In this document: positions 10,601 through 19,691 of the stretch, in pieces | Layout of the letters: each line of letters opens with the position of its first letter | Numbering within the stretch: position 1 is the first letter of the stretch | NCBI RefSeq assembly: GCF_014203535.1 | Contig: NZ_JACHJI010000002.1 | Span: 124,001-188,000, forward strand | DNA: 64,000 nt | DNA from: Streptomyces griseomycini | GTDB taxonomy: Bacteria > Actinomycetota > Actinomycetes > Streptomycetales > Streptomycetaceae | Direction of reading: 5' to 3' | Made by a program: the position numbers and the translations under genes | The notes under the pieces: model-generated | The model's database searches: none | What the model saw: only the letters and a program-made list of their open reading frames with translations | Told to the model about the DNA's origin: nothing

Positions 10601-13600
10601 GTGTCGCCACAGTCCCCCAGTAACTCGAGCATCTCGACCGACACCGACCAAGCGGGTAAGAACCCCGCTGCGGCCTTCGGTGCCAACGAATGGCTCGTCG
10701 ACGAGATCTACCAGCAGTACCTCCAGGACCCGAACTCGGTGGACCGAGCCTGGTGGGACTTCTTCGCCGACTACAAGCCGGGCGCGCCTGCGACCTCGGC
10801 TCCGGCGGGTACCGCGGCCGCGGGGGCCGCGGGGACCACCACCCCCACGGCCCAGCCGGCCGCCCCGGCCCGGCCCGCCGCGCCCGCGCCGGCCGCCGCG
10901 CAGCCCGCGCCCGCCGCCCCGGCCCAGCCGGCCGCCAAGGCCCCCGCGCCGCCGGCCCAGGCCCAGGCCCAGGCTCCGGCGAAGGCCGCCGCCCCCGCCG
11001 CGAAGCCGGCCGCCGCGAAGGCCGAGCCCGCGGGCGAGGCGAAGGAGGGCCCCGAGCAGGTGACCCTGCGCGGCCCGTCCGCCGCCGTCGCGAAGAACAT
11101 GGACGCCTCGCTGGAGCTGCCCACGGCCACGTCCGTGCGCGCGGTCCCGGTGAAGCTGCTGTTCGACAACCGCATCGTCATCAACAACCACCTCAAGCGG
11201 GCCCGCGGCGGGAAGATCTCCTTCACGCACATCATCGGCTACGCCATGGTCCAGGCCATCAAGGCGATGCCGTCGATGAACTGGTCCTACGCGAAGGTGG
11301 ACGGCAAGCCGACCCTGGTCAAGCCGGAGCACGTCAACCTCGGTCTCGCCATCGACCTGGTCAAGCCCAACGGCGACCGCCAGCTGGTCGTCGCGGCGAT
11401 CAAGAAGGCCGAGACGCTGAACTTCTTCGAGTTCTGGCAGGCCTACGAGGACATCGTCCGTCGCGCCCGCGACAACAAGCTGACGATGGACGACTTCACC
11501 GGCGTCACGGTCTCCCTGACCAACCCCGGCGGCCTCGGCACCGTCCACTCCGTGCCGCGCCTGATGCCCGGCCAGTCGGTGATCATGGGCGTCGGCTCCA
11601 TGGACTACCCGGCGGAGTTCCAGGGCACCAGCCAGGACACCCTCAACAAGCTCGGCATCTCGAAGGTCATGACGCTCACGTCGACCTACGACCACCGGGT
11701 GATCCAGGGCGCCGCCTCCGGCGAGTTCCTGCGCGCCGTCGCGAACCTGCTGCTCGGCGAGAACAACTTCTACGACGACATCTTCGAGGCGCTGCGCATC
11801 CCCTACGAGCCGGTCCGCTGGCTCAAGGACATCGACGCCAGCCACGACGACGACGTCACCAAGGCCGCCCGGGTCTTCGAGCTGATCCACTCCTACCGGG
11901 TCCGCGGCCACGTCATGGCCGACACCGACCCGCTGGAGTACCGCCAGCGCAAGCACCCCGACCTGGACATCGTCGAGCACGGCCTCACCCTGTGGGACCT
12001 GGAGCGCGAGTTCGCCGTCGGCGGCTTCGCCGGCAAGTCGATGATGAAGCTGCGCGACATCCTCGGCGTGCTGCGCGACTCGTACTGCCGCACCACCGGC
12101 ATCGAGTTCATGCACATCCAGGACCCCAAGCAGCGCAAGTGGATCCAGGACCGCGTGGAGCGCGGCCACTCCAAGCCGGAGCGCGAGGAGCAGCTGCGCA
12201 TCCTGCGCCGGCTGAACGCCGCGGAGGCGTTCGAGACCTTCCTGCAGACCAAGTACGTCGGCCAGAAGCGCTTCTCGCTGGAGGGCGGCGAGTCCGTCAT
12301 CCCGCTGCTCGACGCGGTGCTGGACTCGGCCGCCGAGTCCCGCCTGGACGAGGTCGTCATCGGCATGGCCCACCGCGGCCGGCTGAACGTCCTCGCCAAC
12401 ATCGTCGGCAAGTCGTACGCGCAGATCTTCCGCGAGTTCGAGGGCAACCTCGACCCGAAGTCGATGCACGGCTCCGGCGACGTGAAGTACCACCTGGGCG
12501 CCGAGGGCACCTTCACCGGCCTGGACGGCGAGCAGATCAAGGTCTCCCTGGTCGCCAACCCCTCGCACCTGGAGGCGGTGGACCCGGTCCTGGAGGGCGT
12601 CGCCCGCGCCAAGCAGGACATCATCGGCAAGGGCGGCACGGACTTCACCGTCCTGCCGGTGGCCATCCACGGCGACGCGGCCTTCGCGGGCCAGGGCGTG
12701 GTGGCCGAGACCCTGAACATGTCGCAGCTGCGCGGCTACCGCACCGGCGGCACGGTCCACATCGTCATCAACAACCAGGTCGGCTTCACCGCGGCCCCCG
12801 AGTCCTCGCGCTCCTCCATGTACGCGACGGACGTGGCCCGCATGATCGAGGCCCCGATCTTCCACGTGAACGGCGACGACCCGGAGGCGGTCGTGCGCGT
12901 CGCGCGCCTGGCCTTCGAGTTCCGCCAGGCGTTCAACAAGGACGTGGTGATCGACCTCATCTGCTACCGCCGCCGCGGTCACAACGAGTCGGACAACCCG
13001 GCCTTCACCCAGCCGCTGATGTACGACCTGATCGACAAGAAGCGCTCGGTGCGCAAGCTGTACACCGAGTCCCTCATCGGTCGCGGCGACATCACCCTGG
13101 AGGAGGCCGAGCAGGCGCTGCAGGACTACCAGGGCCAGCTGGAGAAGGTCTTCACCGAGGTCCGCGAGGCCACCAGCCAGCCCGGTGCCGCGGAGACCTC
13201 CGACCCGCAGGCCGAGTTCCCGGTCGCCGTGAACACCGCGGTGACCACGGAGGTCGTCAAGCGGATCGCCGAGTCCCAGGTCAACATCCCCGACCACATC
13301 ACCGTCCACCCGCGGCTGCTGCCGCAGCTGCAGCGCCGGGCGGCGATGGTCGAGGACGGCACCATCGACTGGGGCATGGGCGAGACCCTCGCCTTCGGCT
13401 CGCTGCTCCTCGAGGGCGTCCCGGTCCGACTGGCCGGCCAGGACTCCCAGCGCGGCACCTTCGGCCAGCGCCACGCGGTCATCATCGACCGCAGCACGGG
13501 CGAGGAGTACACGCCGCTGCAGTACCTCTCCGAGGACCAGGCGCGGCTGAACGTCTACAACTCCCTGCTCTCCGAGTACGCGGCGATGGGCTTCGAGTAC

Positions 13601-14413
13601 GGCTACTCGCTGGCCCGCCCCGACGCGCTCGTGCTGTGGGAGGCGCAGTTCGGCGACTTCGTCAACGGCGCCCAGACGGTCGTGGACGAGTTCATCTCGT
13701 CGGCGGAGCAGAAGTGGGCCCAGACCTCCGGTGTGGTCCTGCTCCTCCCGCACGGCTACGAGGGCCAGGGCCCGGACCACTCCTCGGCCCGCCCGGAGCG
13801 GTTCCTGCAGCTCTGCGCCCAGAACAACATGACGGTCGCGATGCCGACGTCCCCGTCGAACTACTTCCACCTCCTGCGGTGGCAGGTGCACAACCCGCAC
13901 CACAAGCCGCTGGTCGTCTTCACCCCGAAGTCGATGCTGCGCCTGAAGGCCGCGGCCTCGAAGGCGGAGGAGTTCACCACGGGCCAGTTCCGCCCGGTCA
14001 TCGGCGACTCCACGGTCGACCCGGCCGCGGTGAAGAAGGTCGTCTTCTGCGCCGGCAAGGTCTACTACGACCTGGAGGCCGAGCGGCGCAAGCGCGGCGC
14101 GGACGACACGGCGATCATCCGCATCGAGCGCCTGTACCCGCTGCCGGGTGCCGAGCTCCAGGCGGAGATCAAGAAGTACCCGAACGCCGAGAAGTACCTG
14201 TGGGCCCAGGAGGAGCCGGCGAACCAGGGTGCCTGGCCGTTCATCGCGCTCAACCTGATCGACCACCTCGACCTGGCGGTCGGCGCCGACCTCCCGCACG
14301 ACGAGCGGCTGCGGCGCATCTCGCGCCCGCACAGCTCGTCCCCGGCGGTCGGCTCCGCGAAGCGCCACCAGGCCGAGCAGGAGCAGCTGGTGCGTGAGGT
14401 GTTCGAGGCGTAG
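10601..14413 (+). CDS. kgd: Multifunctional 2-oxoglutarate dehydrogenase E1/E2 fusion (Kgd/SucA)
   Basis: About 1270 residues, the size of actinobacterial Kgd. After an N-terminal E1o segment ([27 protein letters not shown]) comes a long Ala/Pro linker (roughly residues 60-150), then an E2-like succinyltransferase domain with [15 protein letters not shown], and then the thiamine-diphosphate E1 domain with [17 protein letters not shown] and INNQVGF. There is no lipoyl domain, so it must work with a separate lipoylated partner. It acts in the TCA cycle, converting 2-oxoglutarate to succinyl-CoA. The GTG at 10601 fits the conserved protein length. The 291-base upstream gap shows no other gene. 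A strong terminator follows. Confidence 0.96.
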   Translation: MSPQSPSNSSISTDTDQAGKNPAAAFGANEWLVDEIYQQYLQDPNSVDRAWWDFFADYKPGAPATSAPAGTAAAGAAGTTTPTAQPAAPARPAAPAPAAAQPAPAAPAQPAAKAPAPPAQAQAQAPAKAAAPAAKPAAAKAEPAGEAKEGPEQVTLRGPSAAVAKNMDASLELPTATSVRAVPVKLLFDNRIVINNHLKRARGGKISFTHIIGYAMVQAIKAMPSMNWSYAKVDGKPTLVKPEHVNLGLAIDLVKPNGDRQLVVAAIKKAETLNFFEFWQAYEDIVRRARDNKLTMDDFTGVTVSLTNPGGLGTVHSVPRLMPGQSVIMGVGSMDYPAEFQGTSQDTLNKLGISKVMTLTSTYDHRVIQGAASGEFLRAVANLLLGENNFYDDIFEALRIPYEPVRWLKDIDASHDDDVTKAARVFELIHSYRVRGHVMADTDPLEYRQRKHPDLDIVEHGLTLWDLEREFAVGGFAGKSMMKLRDILGVLRDSYCRTTGIEFMHIQDPKQRKWIQDRVERGHSKPEREEQLRILRRLNAAEAFETFLQTKYVGQKRFSLEGGESVIPLLDAVLDSAAESRLDEVVIGMAHRGRLNVLANIVGKSYAQIFREFEGNLDPKSMHGSGDVKYHLGAEGTFTGLDGEQIKVSLVANPSHLEAVDPVLEGVARAKQDIIGKGGTDFTVLPVAIHGDAAFAGQGVVAETLNMSQLRGYRTGGTVHIVINNQVGFTAAPESSRSSMYATDVARMIEAPIFHVNGDDPEAVVRVARLAFEFRQAFNKDVVIDLICYRRRGHNESDNPAFTQPLMYDLIDKKRSVRKLYTESLIGRGDITLEEAEQALQDYQGQLEKVFTEVREATSQPGAAETSDPQAEFPVAVNTAVTTEVVKRIAESQVNIPDHITVHPRLLPQLQRRAAMVEDGTIDWGMGETLAFGSLLLEGVPVRLAGQDSQRGTFGQRHAVIIDRSTGEEYTPLQYLSEDQARLNVYNSLLSEYAAMGFEYGYSLARPDALVLWEAQFGDFVNGAQTVVDEFISSAEQKWAQTSGVVLLLPHGYEGQGPDHSSARPERFLQLCAQNNMTVAMPTSPSNYFHLLRWQVHNPHHKPLVVFTPKSMLRLKAAASKAEEFTTGQFRPVIGDSTVDPAAVKKVVFCAGKVYYDLEAERRKRGADDTAIIRIERLYPLPGAELQAEIKKYPNAEKYLWAQEEPANQGAWPFIALNLIDHLDLAVGADLPHDERLRRISRPHSSSPAVGSAKRHQAEQEQLVREVFEA

Positions 14414-14450
14414 GCCCGACGCCCTCACGGGCCGTGCGCACGTCGCACGC

Positions 14451-14489
14451 GGCCGGGCCGCACCCCCGCTCCGGGGGTGCGGCCCGGCC
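14451..14489 (+). terminator. Rho-independent terminator after kgd
   Basis: An 18-bp perfect stem (14451-14468 with 14472-14489) closes on a three-base loop and is followed by GTTTTCC. It directly follows kgd and precedes the small gene at 14515, so that gene must use its own promoter (TATCCT at 14503-14508). Confidence 0.9.
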
Positions 14490-14514
14490 GTTTTCCGGCA
14501 CCTATCCTTGTCCC

Positions 14515-14694
14515 ATGTACTTCACGGACCGTGGCATCGAGGAACTGGAGAAGCGGCGCGGCGAGGAGGAGGTCACCTTCGAGTGGCTGGCCGAGCAGCT
14601 GCGCACGTTCGTCGATCTCAACCCCGACTTCGAGGTGCCGGTGGAGCGCCTGGCGACGTGGCTGGCGCGGCTGGACGACGAGGACGACGAGTAG
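14515..14694 (+). CDS. Small conserved acidic protein (DUF6104-like)
   Basis: 59 residues starting MYFTDRGIEELEKRRGEEEV and ending in an acidic tail (DDEDDE). It looks like a short all-helical soluble protein of the kind conserved next to kgd in Streptomyces. TATCCT ends six bases before the ATG and there is no ribosome-binding site, so a leaderless mRNA is likely. Function is unknown; the assignment to DUF6104 is from memory of the sequence type. Confidence 0.75.
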   Translation: MYFTDRGIEELEKRRGEEEVTFEWLAEQLRTFVDLNPDFEVPVERLATWLARLDDEDDE

Positions 14695-14836
14695 CGCTCC
14701 CTCCGGCGGGGGCCGCGCCGGCCCCCGCGTGCCCCCGCGCCCCCGGCTCGATCGGCGGGACGCCCCGCGGACGGGGCACCCCTCGGAGTCGGGGAGGCGG
14801 AGGACCACCGGGCCCTCCGGGGGGAGGGGACCCGGC

Positions 14837-15294
14837 ATGGCATCCCGCACGTTCCTGAGTGCGCCCGGCGTCAACGCGCCGACGGTCGAGCCACCGTCGA
14901 GAACCCGGACGTCCGGCCCGGCGGGCAGCTCCGCTGCCGGACGGTCGTCAAGGGCGGGGGCGCCTCGGTGCGCATCGACCGGTTCGCCCTCGAACCGGTC
15001 ACCCGGGTCGAGGCGCGCGAGCCCCCGGACACCGGACGGACGGACCCGGGCGTGGTGGACGTTTCCGCGCCCGACGAGAGGTTCGTCCTGGAGGCGGGGC
15101 AGACGCTCGGCCTCACCACCACGTTCGAGGCCCCGGGAGATGCCGCGCCCGCCCAGGACGTCTTCTTCCAGGCGTGCCTCGGCCTCGGCTTCCGCTCCGA
15201 CGAGGCCGAGGTCAAGGGCTACGGCGCCCCACTCGGTCCGAGGGGGCGCCCTTCGCATGTCGGGGACGGCCGATCGCCGGAACGAGCGTCTTGA
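14837..15294 (+). pseudogene. Decayed Spo0M-like (sporulation-control) gene
   Basis: The frame from the ATG at 14837 reads MASRTFLSAPGVNAPTVE, a plausible Spo0M N-terminus. The rest of the family pattern continues only in another frame from about 14893: TVENPDVRPGGQLRCRTVVKG, then the FVLEAGQTLGLTTTFEAP strand. It then jumps to PAQDVFFQACLGLGFRSDEAE, which matches the far C-terminal part of Spo0M proteins, and ends early. A frameshift, an internal deletion of roughly 80-100 residues and loss of the C-terminus are all needed to explain it. Intact Spo0M proteins are arrestin-like and about 250 residues or more. Confidence 0.6.
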
Positions 15295-15339
15295 CTTTCC
15301 CGGGGTGCGATATATCGTGAATCACGTAAGACGCGATAT
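15291..15339 (+). promoter_or_regulatory. Promoter and CGATATATCG operator of the DUF4097-PadR operon
   Basis: TTGACT (15291-15296), a 16-base spacer and TATCGT (15313-15318) form a vegetative-type promoter. The perfect palindrome CGATATATCG (15308-15317) overlaps the -10, and a half copy CGATAT lies at 15334-15339. AT-rich palindromes of this kind are typical PadR operators, and a PadR gene ends the operon, so negative autoregulation is inferred. Confidence 0.65.
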
Positions 15340-15374
15340 GGCGTGTCGTCGGGTTCGTTCCAGGAGGTCGCCCC

Positions 15375-16295
15375 GTGTCCGAGTGGTCCGTCGCGGAACC
15401 AACGAAGCTCGCCTTCGACACGCCCGTGAACGAACTCCACGTGCGCATCGTCAACGGAACGGTGAACGTGGTGGGGACCGACGAAGGTTCCGCCCGTCTG
15501 GAGGTGTCCGAGATCGAGGGACCGCCCCTGGTGGTCACCCAGGAGGGCGGCACCCTCACGGTGGCCTACGAGGACCTGCCCTGGAAGGGCTTCCTCAAGT
15601 GGCTGGACCGGAAGGGGTGGCGCCGCAGCGCGGTGGTCTCCCTGGCCGTTCCCGCGCGGACCCGGGTCGAGGTGGGCGTGATCGGTGCCGGCGCCGTCGT
15701 CTCCGGGATCCAGGGACCGGCGGTGGTGAAGGGGATCGCGGGCGACCTCACCCTGGTCGCCCTCTCCGGCCCGGTCCGGACGGAGACGGTGTCCGGAAAC
15801 GTGGAGGCCCAGTCGGTCACCGGCGACCTGCGCTTCGCCTCCGCCTCCGGGGACCTCACGGTCGTCGAGGGCTCCGGCTCCTCCGTGCGGGCGGACTCGA
15901 TCAGCGGTTCCATGATCGTGGACCTCGATCCCGCCGGCCCCACCGACGTCCGGCTGACCAGCGTCTCCGGCGAGATCGCGATCCGGTTGCCGGATCCGGC
16001 GGACGCCGAGGTGGAGGCCAACACCGCGAGCGGTGCCGTCTCCAACGCCTTCGACGACCTGCGGGTGCACGGCCAGTGGGGCGCCCACAAGATCACCGGC
16101 CGTCTGGGCGCGGGCAGCGGCAAGCTGCGGGCCACCACCGTCTCCGGTTCGATCGCCCTGCTGCGCCGCCCGGCCGGGGAGGACGGGCCGGACGGCGGAC
16201 CGCGGGGCGGCTCGGGGGACAATCCCCCTACCGGCGGGGGTGAGGGCTCGTCCGACACCCCGGCCGACGGCACGACCGACAAGAAGGTGCTCTGA
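15375..16295 (+). CDS. DUF4097-family beta-repeat protein
   Basis: 306 residues. The GTG start follows an AGGAGGT. The protein is made of short beta-strand repeats rich in Ser-Gly turns (VSGNVEAQSVTGDLRFASASGDLTVVEGSG), the adhesin-like solenoid pattern of DUF4097, and ends in a disordered Gly/Pro/Asp tail. There is no signal peptide or membrane helix, so it is probably cytosolic. It is followed one base later by a PadR regulator, a common pairing in Streptomyces; a shared role in envelope stress is guessed for the family but not shown by the sequence. Confidence 0.82.
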   Translation: MSEWSVAEPTKLAFDTPVNELHVRIVNGTVNVVGTDEGSARLEVSEIEGPPLVVTQEGGTLTVAYEDLPWKGFLKWLDRKGWRRSAVVSLAVPARTRVEVGVIGAGAVVSGIQGPAVVKGIAGDLTLVALSGPVRTETVSGNVEAQSVTGDLRFASASGDLTVVEGSGSSVRADSISGSMIVDLDPAGPTDVRLTSVSGEIAIRLPDPADAEVEANTASGAVSNAFDDLRVHGQWGAHKITGRLGAGSGKLRATTVSGSIALLRRPAGEDGPDGGPRGGSGDNPPTGGGEGSSDTPADGTTDKKVL

Positions 16296-16296
16296 C

Positions 16297-17331
16297 ATGC
16301 CCCCCGTCTTCGCACACGGACGCCTCCGCCTGTACCTGCTGAAGCTGCTGGACGAGGCACCGCGCCACGGCTACGAGGTGATCCGCCTCCTCGAGGAGCG
16401 TTTCCAGGGGCTGTACGCGCCGTCGGCCGGCACGGTCTACCCGCGCCTGGCCAAACTGGAGGCGGAGGGCCTGGTCACCCACACCGCCGAGGGGGGCCGC
16501 AAGGTCTACTCGATCACGGACGCCGGACGCGCCGAACTGGCCGACCGCAGCGGTGAGCTGGCCGACCTGGAGCTGGAGATCCGGGAGTCGGTCGCCGAGC
16601 TCGCCGCCGAGATCCGGGCCGACGTCAGCGGTGCCGCGGGCGATCTGCGCCGCGAGATGCGGGCCGCGGCGAGCAAGGCCCGCCAGAGCCACCGGAACGG
16701 GACGTCCGGTGAGGAGGGCGTCCTCGGCGACTTCACCGGCCTCGGCGACAAGGACGCCTGGCGCGTCGCCAAGGAGGAGATGCGCCGCGCCAAGCAGGAG
16801 TGGAAGGAACAGGCCCGGCGCGCCAAGGACGAGAGCCGTCGCGCCCGCGAGGAGGCCCAGCGCGCCCGCCGCCAGGCCCAGGAGGCCCAGGACCGGGCAC
16901 AGGAGGAGGTGCAGCGCATCGCGCGACGGGTCCAGGAGCAGATGCAGGACCACTTCGCCCGGGGCGACTGGCCGACGGGGCTGCGCGAGGGTCTGAGCGA
17001 GCTGGCCAAGGAGATGGGTGAGTTCGGCAAGGACTTCGCCTTCGGCCGCGCCGGCGCGGGGACCGCCGACCGGACCTCCCGGCCGTCGTACTCCCACACC
17101 CCCGAGGACTTCCCCGCCGACTACACCCCGGCCTGGGCGCACGAGGGCGCCACGGACTCCACCGGTGACCCGGCCCGCGACCTGGACCGGCTGCTGGACC
17201 GCTTCCGGGACGACATCCGCGACGCGGCCCGCGACCACGGCATCACCCCGGACCAGCTCCGCGACGCCCGCGGCCATCTGTCCACGGCCGCGGCCCGGAT
17301 CGGGGCGATGCTGCGCACACCGAGGTCCTGA
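16297..17331 (+). CDS. PadR-family regulator with long coiled-coil extension
   Basis: 344 residues. Residues 1-85 form the PadR winged helix (RLYLLKLLDEAPRHGYEVIRLLEER, GTVYPRLAKLEAEGLV). From about residue 90 to 240 there is an unusually long, highly charged coiled coil rich in Ala-Arg-Glu heptads (REEAQRARRQAQEAQDRAQE), then a flexible linker and a C-terminal helical part (ARDLDRLLDRFRDDIRDAARDHG). Ordinary PadR proteins are about half this size. It begins one base after the DUF4097 stop, so it is co-transcribed. The long coil suggests a partner protein or a large assembly. Confidence 0.85.
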   Translation: MPPVFAHGRLRLYLLKLLDEAPRHGYEVIRLLEERFQGLYAPSAGTVYPRLAKLEAEGLVTHTAEGGRKVYSITDAGRAELADRSGELADLELEIRESVAELAAEIRADVSGAAGDLRREMRAAASKARQSHRNGTSGEEGVLGDFTGLGDKDAWRVAKEEMRRAKQEWKEQARRAKDESRRAREEAQRARRQAQEAQDRAQEEVQRIARRVQEQMQDHFARGDWPTGLREGLSELAKEMGEFGKDFAFGRAGAGTADRTSRPSYSHTPEDFPADYTPAWAHEGATDSTGDPARDLDRLLDRFRDDIRDAARDHGITPDQLRDARGHLSTAAARIGAMLRTPRS

Positions 17332-17543
17332 GCCCGGCGACGGGCCGGATCCCGGCGGTACGCCCGGGGCCCGGCCCGCGCGACCGAGGGCCGGGCCGTG
17401 CGACCGGGAGCCGACGCGGCCGGGACCTCACCCATGCCGTCGGACGCCGCCGGTCGATTCCGCCCCGCGGTATCCGGCCCCTGTGAGCCCGCGCCCGCCC
17501 GGGGGCCTGCGGCCGCGGATGGGGCACCTTCCCGGAAAGGGCC

Positions 17544-17580
17544 GCGTCCGGCGGATCCATGCCCCGGGTCCGCCGGACGC
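17544..17580. terminator. Bidirectional hairpin between padR and clpN-like gene
   Basis: GCGTCCGGCGGA (17544-17555) pairs with TCCGCCGGACGC (17569-17580) in the 290-base gap between convergent genes. No other structure or gene is seen in that gap. Confidence 0.7.
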
Positions 17581-17621
17581 GCCGGTGGTGTCCCCGTGCC
17601 GTCGGACGGAGCCTGCCCGCG

Positions 17622-18182
17622 TCAGGCGCACGCCTCCCCCGGGCCGCCGAGCACCCTGGTCAGCGACGCGAGGGTCACCCCGTGGTCGGCGAGCACCTCG
17701 GCGGGGACGCCGGGGCGGACGGTCAGGGCGAGGAGGATGTGCTCGTCCCCGATGTGCCGCTCGCGCCGGGCGAGGGCGACGCGCAGGGCCTTCTCCAGCA
17801 CCTCCTTGGCGTCCTTGCCGAAGCCGGGACGCCCCGACCACCAGACCTTGTCCTTCCGGTCGCCGGACATCGCACCGACACCATGGGTCTCCTCCACCCG
17901 GGCGACGATCTCCGAGACGTCGATGCCCAGCCCGGCGAGGGCGTCGGTCTCGGCCTGCGACAGTCCGGCGCGGCGGCGCGCTTCCTCCAGGGCCCGCCGC
18001 ACCGACTCCTTGCGCTCACCGGCCCCGAGCGCCGCCAGCGCGAAGGAGGCGCGGCTGCCCTCACGGTCCAGCAGGGCGAGCAGCAGGTGCTCGGCGCCGA
18101 CGGTCCGCGCCCGCGCCCCTTCGGCGCACTCGAGCGCCCCCTTCACCACCGCACGGGCGTCCTTCGTGAACCGCTCGAACAT
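17622..18182 (-). CDS. Clp N-terminal-domain protein (stand-alone)
   Basis: 186 residues made of two Clp_N repeats: MFERFTKDARAVVKGALECA ... TVGAEHLLLALLDREG, and FGKDAKEVLEKALRVALA ... HIGDEHILLALTVRPG. In ClpC/ClpA these repeats bind substrates and adaptors, but no AAA+ domain follows here, so the protein cannot be an ATPase. It may act as an adaptor or sequester Clp substrates. GGGAGG precedes the ATG. It overlaps the stop of the upstream HTH gene by one base (TGATG), so the two are coupled. Confidence 0.85.
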   Translation of the reverse strand: MFERFTKDARAVVKGALECAEGARARTVGAEHLLLALLDREGSRASFALAALGAGERKESVRRALEEARRRAGLSQAETDALAGLGIDVSEIVARVEETHGVGAMSGDRKDKVWWSGRPGFGKDAKEVLEKALRVALARRERHIGDEHILLALTVRPGVPAEVLADHGVTLASLTRVLGGPGEACA

Positions 18183-18391
18183 CAATGCCTCCCGTACTTC
18201 TTGTGCACGGCCTGCCTGCTGACCCCGAGCTCGGTGGCGATCTCCTGCCACGACCAGCCCTGATTGCGCGCGTTGCGCACCTGCACGGTCTCCAGTTGTT
18301 CCAGCAGCCTGCGCAGCGCGGCGACGGCCCGCAGGCCGACCCGTGGATCGCGGTCGCCCGCGCGCTCGGCGAGGTCGGTTGCCTCAGTCAT
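18182..18391 (-). CDS. Small helix-turn-helix regulator coupled to the ClpN-like gene
   Basis: 69 residues. An N-terminal amphipathic helix (AVAALRRLLEQLETVQVRNARNQGWS) probably mediates dimerisation, followed by the HTH WQEIATELGVSRQAVHKKYG. It starts 4-46 bases from two GTCAAC-N4-GTTGAC palindromes, so it very likely represses its own operon. Its only operon partner is the Clp_N-domain protein, suggesting that this protein's stability or activity is controlled by Clp proteolysis. Confidence 0.85.
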   Translation of the reverse strand: MTEATDLAERAGDRDPRVGLRAVAALRRLLEQLETVQVRNARNQGWSWQEIATELGVSRQAVHKKYGRH

Positions 18392-18394
18392 GAT

Positions 18395-18437
18395 GTCAAC
18401 TTACGTTGACACCCCTCTCGTGTCAACCCAAGTTGAC
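18395..18437. promoter_or_regulatory. Two GTCAAC-N4-GTTGAC operators
   Basis: GTCAAC-TTAC-GTTGAC at 18395-18410 and TGTCAAC-CCAA-GTTGACA around 18422-18437 are perfect palindromes with centres 27 bases apart. They sit just upstream of the HTH gene start at 18391 and would cover its promoter. Confidence 0.75.
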
Positions 18438-18536
18438 ACGCCGACGGCCGGCCCGGAGATCCGGACCGGCCGTCGGGAGACGAGCCGCACCCCGCCGTCA
18501 GGGGTTCCCGCGTCAGGGGGCGCCAGGGCGGGTGCG

Positions 18537-19502
18537 TCAGGGGTTCGTGAGCACGATCTTGCCGAACAGCTCGCCGCCCTCCATCCGTTCGAACCCCTCC
18601 CGGGCCCGGTCCATGGGCAGCACCTCGTCGATGACGGGACGCACACCGGTGGCGGCGCAGAAGGAGAGCAGGTCCTCCAGCTCGTCCTTGGTCCCCATCG
18701 TCGACCCGACGACCTTCAGCTCGAGGAAGAAGATCCGGGTCAGCTCGGCGTGCGAGGGCCGGTCCCCGCTCGTGGCCCCGGAGATGACGAGCGTGCCGCC
18801 GGGCCGCAGCGACTTCACCGAGTGGGACCAGGTGGCGGCCCCCACGGTCTCGATGACCGCGTCGACCCGCTGCGGCAGCCGCGCACCGGACTCCAGCGCC
18901 TCCACGGCGCCCAGCTCCAGCGCCCGCTTGCGCTTGGCCTCGTCCCGGCTGGTGGCGAAAACCCGCAGTCCCGCGGCCTTCCCCAGCGCGATCGCGGCGG
19001 TGGCGACTCCCCCGCCGGCCCCCTGCACCAGCACCGAGTCACCGGGCCGGACCCCGGCGTTGGTGAACAGCATCCGGTAGGCGGTCAACCAGGCCGTGGG
19101 CAGACAGGCCGCCTCCTCGAAGGACAGCTCCTTCGGCTTGGGCAGCACGTTCCAGGTGGGCACGGCGACCTGCTCGGCGAAGGTGCCCTGGTAACGCTCG
19201 GTCAGGATGGACCGGGGCTCCTTCGGCCCCACCCCGTGACCGCTCTGCCCGATCACCGAGTGCAGGACGACCTCGTTGCCGTCCTCGTCCACCCCCGCGG
19301 CGTCGCAGCCGAGGATCATCGGCAGTTTGTCCTCCGCGAGGCCTACGCCGCGCAGGGACCAGAGGTCGTGATGGTTGAGGGAAGCGGCCTTGACCGTGAC
19401 GGTGCTCCAGCCGGGACGGGCCTCGGGAGCCGGACGCTCTCCCGACTCCAGGCCGGTGAGCGGCTGGTCGCGGTCGATTCGGGCGGCGTAGACAGCGAAC
19501 AT
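18537..19502 (-). CDS. Zinc-binding-dehydrogenase-type quinone oxidoreductase (MDR family)
   Basis: 321 residues of the medium-chain dehydrogenase/reductase family. It has the catalytic-domain loops SLNHHDLWSLRG and ILGCDAAGVDEDG, and the Rossmann nucleotide loop VLVQGAGGGVATAAIALG. The structural zinc cysteines of true alcohol dehydrogenases are not obvious, which favours the zinc-independent quinone reductase/crotonyl-type branch using NADPH. The ATG at 19502 is preceded by AAGG; longer starts add unrelated residues. Substrate unknown. Confidence 0.82.
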   Translation of the reverse strand: MFAVYAARIDRDQPLTGLESGERPAPEARPGWSTVTVKAASLNHHDLWSLRGVGLAEDKLPMILGCDAAGVDEDGNEVVLHSVIGQSGHGVGPKEPRSILTERYQGTFAEQVAVPTWNVLPKPKELSFEEAACLPTAWLTAYRMLFTNAGVRPGDSVLVQGAGGGVATAAIALGKAAGLRVFATSRDEAKRKRALELGAVEALESGARLPQRVDAVIETVGAATWSHSVKSLRPGGTLVISGATSGDRPSHAELTRIFFLELKVVGSTMGTKDELEDLLSFCAATGVRPVIDEVLPMDRAREGFERMEGGELFGKIVLTNP

Positions 19503-19691
19503 GACCTTGACGATAGGTTCCCCGCCCCGCGGAAGGAACCACGGCCCGCTGTGAGACACGCCCTCTTGCCAGGGAGCGGTGACGCCCACCCGGCCGGTCC
19601 GGCCTCCCGGCGAGGAACCCACGGCAAAGGAATCGGCCCCGTCCACCGGAACTCGGGTCCGGTGGACGGGGCCGATGACGAACCGCGCGCC

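Noticed and set aside
10770..11050. Apparent repeat region within kgd
   Set aside because: It is the Ala/Pro interdomain linker of the fused enzyme, not a mobile or structural DNA repeat.
10370..14428. 1352-codon minus-strand frame over kgd
   Set aside because: It is the antisense of kgd with low-complexity composition and no domain.
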